27,558 nt of DNA from contig JACKDJ010000043.1 in NCBI GenBank assembly GCA_020633625.1, positions 1-27,558 of the forward strand, written 5' to 3'. The translations under genes were made by a program, and so were the position numbers. Shown here one piece after another: positions 22,613-27,558 of this stretch. The notes beneath the pieces were generated by a model. It was not told the origin of the DNA and ran no database searches. It was given only the letters and a program-made list of their open reading frames with translations. The number at the start of each line of letters is the position of its first letter. Position 1 is the first letter of the stretch. Source of the stretch: Myxococcales bacterium (GTDB taxonomy: Bacteria; Myxococcota_A; Bradymonadia; REDH01).

Positions 22613-24617
22613 CCATCATCGAGAGAAACTCGGACTCGGAGATAATCTTGAGAGGCGCGCCACGCGCCACGAGCTTGTCGGCCGCCGTCAGCTTCGAGGA
22701 GCGCCAGCCGGCGGCCCAGCGCGCGTGATCCTTGTCGCCCAGCACCAGGAAGTCGAGCGCCGCGGATACCGAGTCGCGGCACACGCCTCCGGCCGCTTCG
22801 ACCAGCGCCTGCGCCTCGCGCCGGCCCATGCTGTCGAGGGCGCCCGTAAAGACGAAGCTCTTGCCCGACTGCGGCCCATCGGCCGCGACCTCGGGCGAGT
22901 CGTCCTCGACGACCTCGACGTGCGCGAGCAGCGCATCGATGTCGTCGGTCAGACGCGCCAGCCCGTCGACGATCGACGTCGCGACCGCGGGCCCCACGCC
23001 GTGGATCTCCTGCAGCCGCTCGACCGTCGCTGCGCGCACGGCGCCGAGGGTCCCGAGGGCTCCACCAACCACGCGCGCCATCTGCCCGCCGAGATCCGGG
23101 ATCCCGAGCGCCGCGAGAAACGTCGCCAGTGGCATCCGACGTCGCGATGCGACCGCCTCGACCAGCGCCTCCGCGCTCCGCCGCCCCAGCCGATCCAGAT
23201 CTTCCAGCGTCTCGACGGTCAGGGTGAACAGGTCGGCCGGACGCGTGACAAAGCCACGCGACACGAGCTGGTCGAGGATCTTCGGGCCGAACCCATTGAT
23301 CTCGGCGACCGAGACGAAGTGCTCCAGCGCGCGGACGCCGCGAGACGCGCACCCCGCGGTGTGGTCTGCTACGAGCAGGTCGCCGCGACGCTCGGTCGTA
23401 GCGCCGCAGCTCGGGCACGCCTCCGGGACCCGGAACGCACCAACGCCCGGCTCGGCGACGGACTCGATGTGCGGGATCACCCCGCCGCGCCGGGTCATCA
23501 AAACGCGCGCTCCGGCAGACAGCGCGTAGCCCGGGTTCTCACCCACCGTGAGCGGCGCGCCGGCGAGCCGCTCGATGATCGCTAGGTTGTGGAGCGAGAC
23601 CCGCGTCACCGTCACGCCACTCAAGAACACCGGCGCGACGACCCCGACCGGGTTGATCGCGCCCGAGCGAGAGACGCTCCACTCCACCGCTGCAAACGTC
23701 GAGAACCCGCTCTCGCCCTGGTACTTGTAGGCGATTGCCCAGCGCGGGTGGTGCGCCGTCGACCCCAGCGCCTCGTGCTGCGCGCAGTCGTCGACCTTGA
23801 ACACGATGCCGTCGGTCTCGAAGTCGTTCTGCTCGCGGTGCGCCGCCAACGCCTCGAAGGCCGTCTGGGCGTCGGCCGCCGTGCAGAGCCGACCCGGCAC
23901 GGGCTCGAAGCCGACGCTCGCGAGGTATGCTCGCTTCTCGCTCTCGGTCGTGAGCTCGTCGAGGCCGAGCGCGTCGTACGCGAAGAACCGAACGCCGTAG
24001 CTCGCCGTCCTGTCTGCGTCTTTCTGCTTCAGGGCGCCCGCGCACAGGTTGCGGGGGTTGGCGAACTGCTCTGCGAACCGGTCGCGGAACACCGACACCG
24101 GGATGTATGCTTCGCCGCGCACCTCGATCCCGCCGCGCTCGAGCTGCCGCGGGACCGCTCCGAGGCGACGCACGTTGTCGGTGATCAGCTCGCCGACCTC
24201 GCCGGTCCCGCGCGTCGCTCCCAGCGCGATCGCCCCGTCGGCCCCGTAGCGGATCGAGATCGCGACGCCGTCGACCTTGTGTGTGGCTAACGCCGGGCCG
24301 TCGAACCGGTCGAACCACTTCAGCAGCTCGGCCTCGTCGTAGCACTTCTCCAGGCTGAGCATCGGTCGCTCGTGCACGACCTTCGCGAGACCCGGCGCCG
24401 CCCCGTCCGCGTCCGCCACAGCGGCCTCGTCGCCGCCGGCGCCCACGCGGCGCAGCAGCGCCGAGCCCGGGCGGAGCTGCCGCAGCCGCTCGACCATCAG
24501 GTCGTAGAGCGTGTCGTCGATCTCCGGGGTCGCCATGACGTGGTAGAGCACGTCGTGCCGCCGGATCTCGGACTCGAGCTCGTCGGCGCTGAGCGCGAGG
24601 ATGTCGCTGGCCGTCAC
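22596..24617 (-). CDS. ligA: NAD-dependent DNA ligase, divergent LigA
   Basis: A 673-residue ligase sealing nicks with NAD. All modules are present: Ia (H-D-V-L-Y-H-V, 21-27), adenylation with K114-V-D-G, E-V-R-G-E (165-169), F-E-T-D-G-I-V-F-K-V (266-275), OB fold (about 310-395), Zn finger (401-423), HhH (about 435-570) and BRCT (583-670). Several usually conserved residues differ. The Glu two positions before the catalytic Lys (E113 in E. coli) is Thr112, R-G-D-G is R-G-T138-G, G-E-D is G-E-L, D-S-P-T-Q is missing, and the third Zn Cys is replaced, with Asp418 or His419 nearby. It may be a second, specialised ligase. The start is GTG 24617, with no clear ribosome site; no better start exists. 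Confidence 0.93.
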   Translation of the reverse strand: MTASDILALSADELESEIRRHDVLYHVMATPEIDDTLYDLMVERLRQLRPGSALLRRVGAGGDEAAVADADGAAPGLAKVVHERPMLSLEKCYDEAELLKWFDRFDGPALATHKVDGVAISIRYGADGAIALGATRGTGEVGELITDNVRRLGAVPRQLERGGIEVRGEAYIPVSVFRDRFAEQFANPRNLCAGALKQKDADRTASYGVRFFAYDALGLDELTTESEKRAYLASVGFEPVPGRLCTAADAQTAFEALAAHREQNDFETDGIVFKVDDCAQHEALGSTAHHPRWAIAYKYQGESGFSTFAAVEWSVSRSGAINPVGVVAPVFLSGVTVTRVSLHNLAIIERLAGAPLTVGENPGYALSAGARVLMTRRGGVIPHIESVAEPGVGAFRVPEACPSCGATTERRGDLLVADHTAGCASRGVRALEHFVSVAEINGFGPKILDQLVSRGFVTRPADLFTLTVETLEDLDRLGRRSAEALVEAVASRRRMPLATFLAALGIPDLGGQMARVVGGALGTLGAVRAATVERLQEIHGVGPAVATSIVDGLARLTDDIDALLAHVEVVEDDSPEVAADGPQSGKSFVFTGALDSMGRREAQALVEAAGGVCRDSVSAALDFLVLGDKDHARWAAGWRSSKLTAADKLVARGAPLKIISESEFLSMMGVDRG

Positions 24618-24673
24618 GGGCGCGCTAGAACCAGAGGGCAGGGCATGACGCGCCGCGTAGCCAGCGCGCCATC

Positions 24674-24702
24674 GCTATGCCAACTCGTCGAACACGAAAC
24701 AA
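24674..24702 (-). promoter_or_regulatory. Possible promoter for the ligA-aspS-glp operon
   Basis: In the 144-base gap between the exporter and ligA, the minus strand has TTGTTT (24697-24702), a 17-base spacer and CATAGC (24674-24679). This is the least GC-rich stretch of the gap. The -35 matches 4 of 6 and the -10 only 3 of 6, so this is weak. I see no clear terminator in the gap. Confidence 0.3.
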
Positions 24703-24761
24703 GGAACAAGCGCAGCGCCGGCGCGGCGCACGGGTGCGGACTTGGCTCCGCCACGCCGAAC

Positions 24762-26696
24762 TTAGCCCTGCTCGACCACCTGCCCCGTGTGCTGGCGATA
24801 CAGGCGCGCGTATTCGCCTGCCAGCGCGAGCAGCTCCGCGTGGCGGCCGCGCTCGACGACCACTCCGTGGCGCAGCACCAAGATCTCGTCGGCGCGCCGG
24901 ATCGTGCTGAGGCGGTGGGCGACCACCACCGACGTCCGCCCCGCCGTGAGGGTCTCCAGCGCCTGCTGGATCTGGGCCTCCGTCTCTGTGTCGACGTTCG
25001 CCGTCGCCTCGTCGAGGACGAGAATCGGCGGGTTCCGCACCAGCGCCCGCGCGAACGACAGGAGCTGGCGCTCGCCGACCGACAGCGTGCGGCCGTTCTC
25101 CTCGAGTTCGTGATCCAGTCCACCGGCGAGGCGCGCGACGATGCCGTCGGCCCGAACCGCGCGGAGTGCCTCCCAGACCTGCTCGTCGGGCACGGGGTCG
25201 CCCAGCGTCAGGTTGTCCCGCACGCTGCCGGCGAACACGACCACGTCCTGCGGGACGAGCGCGGTGCCGCCGCGAAGGTTCGCACGCAGATAGTCCCGGA
25301 CGTCGCGGCCATCGACGACCACCCGGCCCGAGGTGGTGTCGTAGAACCGCGACAGCAGGTGGATCAGCGTCGACTTGCCTGCCCCAGTGTCGCCGACCAG
25401 CGCGAGCATCGACCCAGGGGGCGCGTCGAACGACACCCCACGCAGCACCTCTTCGCCGCGACCGGGGTAGCGGAAGTGCACGTCCTCGAAGACGACGTGC
25501 CCGCGCGTCACGCGCGCGGCCGCGTCTGCGTCCGGACGGTCGACCATCGCCGGCTTGGCGTCGAGGATGTCGACGATGCGCTCACCCGACGTCAGCGACG
25601 TCTGGATCAAGTTGAACTTCTCGGCGAGGTTCCGAACGGGCACCCACAGCTTGACGACATACTGCAGGAACGTCGTCAGCACGCCGAGCGTGATGACCCC
25701 GCCGACCACGCGCCGGGCCCCGATGCCCATCAGCGCGGCGGTGAAGATCGCGCTCGTGACCATCAACGCGGGACGCACGAGGCCCCACGCCTGAATGGTC
25801 CGACGCATCGACGCCTGGTGCGCTCGCGTCAACGCCTCGAACTCGCCGCGTCGACGCGCGGTCCGAACGAACAGAAGGTTCTCGCGCATGCCCGCGAGGT
25901 TCTCGGCGATCCACGCGTTCATCCGCGACTGGACCGCCGAGTTCGTGCGCATCGCCGGCCGCGCGGCTGCGCGGTACACGAGCGCGATCCCGACGAGCAG
26001 CGGGAGCGCCCCGGCCAGCATCGCCCCGAGCACCGGATCCAGCGAGATCATCGCCGCGAACAGCACGGCCAGGAACAGCGTGTCGCGCATGCCCTCTGCG
26101 AAGGCGTCAGAGAACAGCTCGGAAAGCGCCTGGACGTCGAAGGTCGAGCGGTTGACCAGCCGCCCCACCGGGTTCCGCTGCAACCAACCCTGGTCCATCG
26201 ACGTGATGTGCCGGTACGTGTCGACCCGGAGGTCGTGCACGATGTACTGGCCGAGCTTCTGCACCGTGAACTGGGACGCGACCGCGATTCCCCAGCGCAG
26301 GATCCAGAGCGCGAGAACGGCGAGCGCGAAGAACGTCACCACGCCCACGGGAGTCGTCGCGCCCGCGGCGGCGGCTGCGGCTGCCCAGGCTCGCTCGGCC
26401 GCGGTCGCGCTGCGCGCCCCGGTCGGTGACGCTGCGTCGACGGCGAGCCCGACGAGGTAGGCCGGGAGCGTCATCACCAGGGCCTCGACGAACGCGAGCA
26501 CGAGCGCCAGCGTAGCCAGTGTCCTGTGTGGGCGCAGGTAGCCCGCGAGCCGCAGCAACAGGCCGCTGTCGACCTGCTCGGCCTCGACTCGTTCCTCTGC
26601 GAGCATACGCGCAAGGATGGGGTCGCCCGCCGCCGCCATGGCCTCGCGCTCGACGGTGTCCATGCGCTGCTCGACCTGTTCGTCTGGCGCGCTCAT
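24762..26696 (-). CDS. ABC exporter half-transporter, MdlB-like (variant signature, catalytic Glu present)
   Basis: A 644-residue half-transporter with an N-terminal exporter membrane domain (helices near 60-85, 118-140, 205-240, 312-345) and a C-terminal ATPase. Walker A is G-D-T-G-A-G-K-S-T (435-443), Walker B is I-L-V-L-D-E (558-563) with catalytic Glu, and the H-loop His is 594. The signature is L-S-V-G-E (538-542) instead of L-S-G-G-Q. A 40-residue acidic stretch precedes helix 1. A short Ala-rich low-complexity run (103-112) lies in the first external loop. ATG 26696 overlaps the upstream gene stop (ATGA), so the two halves are made together as a heterodimer. Type IV exporters of this kind move drugs, lipids or peptides outward; the substrate is unknown. 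Confidence 0.93.
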   Translation of the reverse strand: MSAPDEQVEQRMDTVEREAMAAAGDPILARMLAEERVEAEQVDSGLLLRLAGYLRPHRTLATLALVLAFVEALVMTLPAYLVGLAVDAASPTGARSATAAERAWAAAAAAAGATTPVGVVTFFALAVLALWILRWGIAVASQFTVQKLGQYIVHDLRVDTYRHITSMDQGWLQRNPVGRLVNRSTFDVQALSELFSDAFAEGMRDTLFLAVLFAAMISLDPVLGAMLAGALPLLVGIALVYRAAARPAMRTNSAVQSRMNAWIAENLAGMRENLLFVRTARRRGEFEALTRAHQASMRRTIQAWGLVRPALMVTSAIFTAALMGIGARRVVGGVITLGVLTTFLQYVVKLWVPVRNLAEKFNLIQTSLTSGERIVDILDAKPAMVDRPDADAAARVTRGHVVFEDVHFRYPGRGEEVLRGVSFDAPPGSMLALVGDTGAGKSTLIHLLSRFYDTTSGRVVVDGRDVRDYLRANLRGGTALVPQDVVVFAGSVRDNLTLGDPVPDEQVWEALRAVRADGIVARLAGGLDHELEENGRTLSVGERQLLSFARALVRNPPILVLDEATANVDTETEAQIQQALETLTAGRTSVVVAHRLSTIRRADEILVLRHGVVVERGRHAELLALAGEYARLYRQHTGQVVEQG

Positions 26697-27558
26697 TCGT
26701 GCGCCTCGGTCATGTCGTCGTCGACGCCCTGCTCGCGCGCGATGCGAGCGTAGAACCCATCCGCCGCGACGAGCTGATCGTGTGTGCCCCGCGCAGCGAC
26801 GCCGCCGGCGTCGAGCACCAGGATCTCGTCGCAGCCGCGAACGGCGCAGACGCGGTGGGAGATGATGATGGCCGTCCGCCCTTCGAGCGCCGAATCGAGA
26901 CTCGCGAGAATGGCCTCCTCGGTCTTCGCGTCGACGGCGCTCAGGCAGTCGTCGAGCACCACCACTCGCGGGTCGGCGGCGAGCGTGCGCGCGATGGCGA
27001 GCCGCTGTCGCTGCCCGCCCGACAACGTCATCCCTCGCTCGCCCAGCAGCGTGTCATATCCGTCGCGGAGCGCGGCGATCTCGTCGTGAAGCTGCGACTG
27101 GCGCGCGAAGAAGTCCGCCTTGCCATTCATCCGCGCCGACAGCCCGATGTTCCGCTCGACCGTGTCGCTGAACAGGAACGTATCCTGGGGGGCGAGAACG
27201 ACGTGCTGGCGGAGCGCGTCAGGGTCGGCGTCGGTCACGTCGCAGCCATCCACGAACACTGTCTCGCGGGGCGGCTCGTATAGGCGCACGAGCAGCCGCG
27301 CGAGGGTGCTCTTGCCACTGCCGACCGGGCCGATCACGCCGAGTCGGCGCCCGGCGGAGATCGAGAACGACACGTCGCGCAGCGCCGGTGGCTGATCACT
27401 CGAGTATGCAAACGTGAGCCCGTCCACCCGAACCGCGCCGGTCCCATCGAGTGCCTCGGCGTTCGTCCCCAGCGGCGCCGGCGGGGCCGTCTCGAGGAAC
27501 GCGTCGAGCCGCGACAGCGACGCTCGCCCGCGCTGGATAAGCGAGACGGCCCAGCCGA
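26693..27558 (-). CDS. ABC exporter half-transporter, MdlA-like (5' partial)
   Basis: The frame stays open to the right edge, so the membrane domain and start lie outside; 288 codons are visible, including the stop. The visible part begins at the end of the last membrane helix region (Q-R-G-R-A-S-L-S-R-L-D, before a Pro-rich linker) and carries a full ATPase: Walker A G-P-V-G-S-G-K-S-T, Q-loop A-P-Q-D, signature L-S-G-G-Q, Walker B V-V-V-L-D-D-C-L-S-A-V-D and H-loop S-H-R. The residue after Walker B is Asp, not the catalytic Glu, which marks the degenerate site of heterodimeric exporters. Its intact signature complements the variant one in the next gene. The internal GTG at 27427 is not the true start. 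Confidence 0.93.
   Translation of the reverse strand, partial: GWAVSLIQRGRASLSRLDAFLETAPPAPLGTNAEALDGTGAVRVDGLTFAYSSDQPPALRDVSFSISAGRRLGVIGPVGSGKSTLARLLVRLYEPPRETVFVDGCDVTDADPDALRQHVVLAPQDTFLFSDTVERNIGLSARMNGKADFFARQSQLHDEIAALRDGYDTLLGERGMTLSGGQRQRLAIARTLAADPRVVVLDDCLSAVDAKTEEAILASLDSALEGRTAIIISHRVCAVRGCDEILVLDAGGVAARGTHDQLVAADGFYARIAREQGVDDDMTEAHE

Noticed and set aside
26360..26395. GCG/GCC-rich run in the exporter gene as a possible repeat element
   Set aside because: It encodes a short Ala stretch in an external loop; simple codon repetition explains it.
24372..26429. 685-residue plus-strand frame opposite ligA and the exporter
   Set aside because: It spans two antisense genes and their gap; Arg/His/Asp-rich translation typical of a shadow.

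Overview
This window is very GC-rich with G/C-dominated third codon positions. It probably comes from a myxobacterium-like organism (Myxococcota, formerly Deltaproteobacteria). The lineage clues are a lipoprotein with an AgmX/PglI-like C-terminal domain, a small Cys-rich lipoprotein, a large hybrid kinase carrying a Ser/Thr-kinase-like domain, and frequent GTG/TTG starts. This assignment is inference; no rRNA or other decisive marker is present. I see no IS element, phage gene, CRISPR array or integration scar.

Layout, left to right. (a) 2-1462 (+): a lipoprotein cut by the left edge. It converges with 1507-4617 (-), a sensor built as pseudokinase-GAF-histidine kinase-receiver-Hpt. (b) 4688-5050 (+): a small Cys-rich lipoprotein, divergent from the kinase. 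(c) 5110-6147 (-): a PA0069-type radical SAM protein. Before it lies a tRNA-Ala(CGC) at 6241-6313, with a perfect 16-bp hairpin between the two. (d) 6351-9689 (-): GMC oxidoreductase, double-hotdog thioesterase and ttcA, read in that order from one promoter. An 18-bp palindrome of TetR-operator type sits just downstream of the -10 box. (e) 9777-17371 (-): a complete Dpp/Opp-type peptide ABC importer (binding protein, two permeases, two ATPases), with a plausible sigma70 promoter upstream. (f) 17510-24617 (-): ligA, aspS, a glpA-like gene, a glpB-like gene and a tiny Fe-S protein, tightly packed or overlapping. (g) 24762-27558 (-): an MdlA/MdlB-like heterodimeric ABC exporter, whose first subunit runs off the right edge.

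Two groups stand out. In the peptide importer, four of five subunits carry extra material. The binding protein has an uncleaved membrane anchor and a coiled-coil stalk. The DppB-type permease has about 250 extra periplasmic residues. The DppC-type permease has two extra membrane helices. The DppF-type ATPase has an acidic Ala-rich tail of about 180 residues. In the glycerol-3-phosphate dehydrogenase group, the proteins look like anaerobic GlpA and GlpB, but the GlpA BFD-type domain has lost all five cysteines I can align to E. coli GlpA. The third gene encodes only 130 residues with ligands for a single [4Fe-4S] cluster, instead of a full GlpC. This looks like a slimmed-down, rewired dehydrogenase.

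Gene spacing implies strong translational coupling: ATGA, GTGA or TTGA overlaps occur at four junctions, and longer overlaps at dppD/dppF and ligA/aspS. Statements about families, and comparisons with E. coli proteins, rest on recalled knowledge and not on a search.
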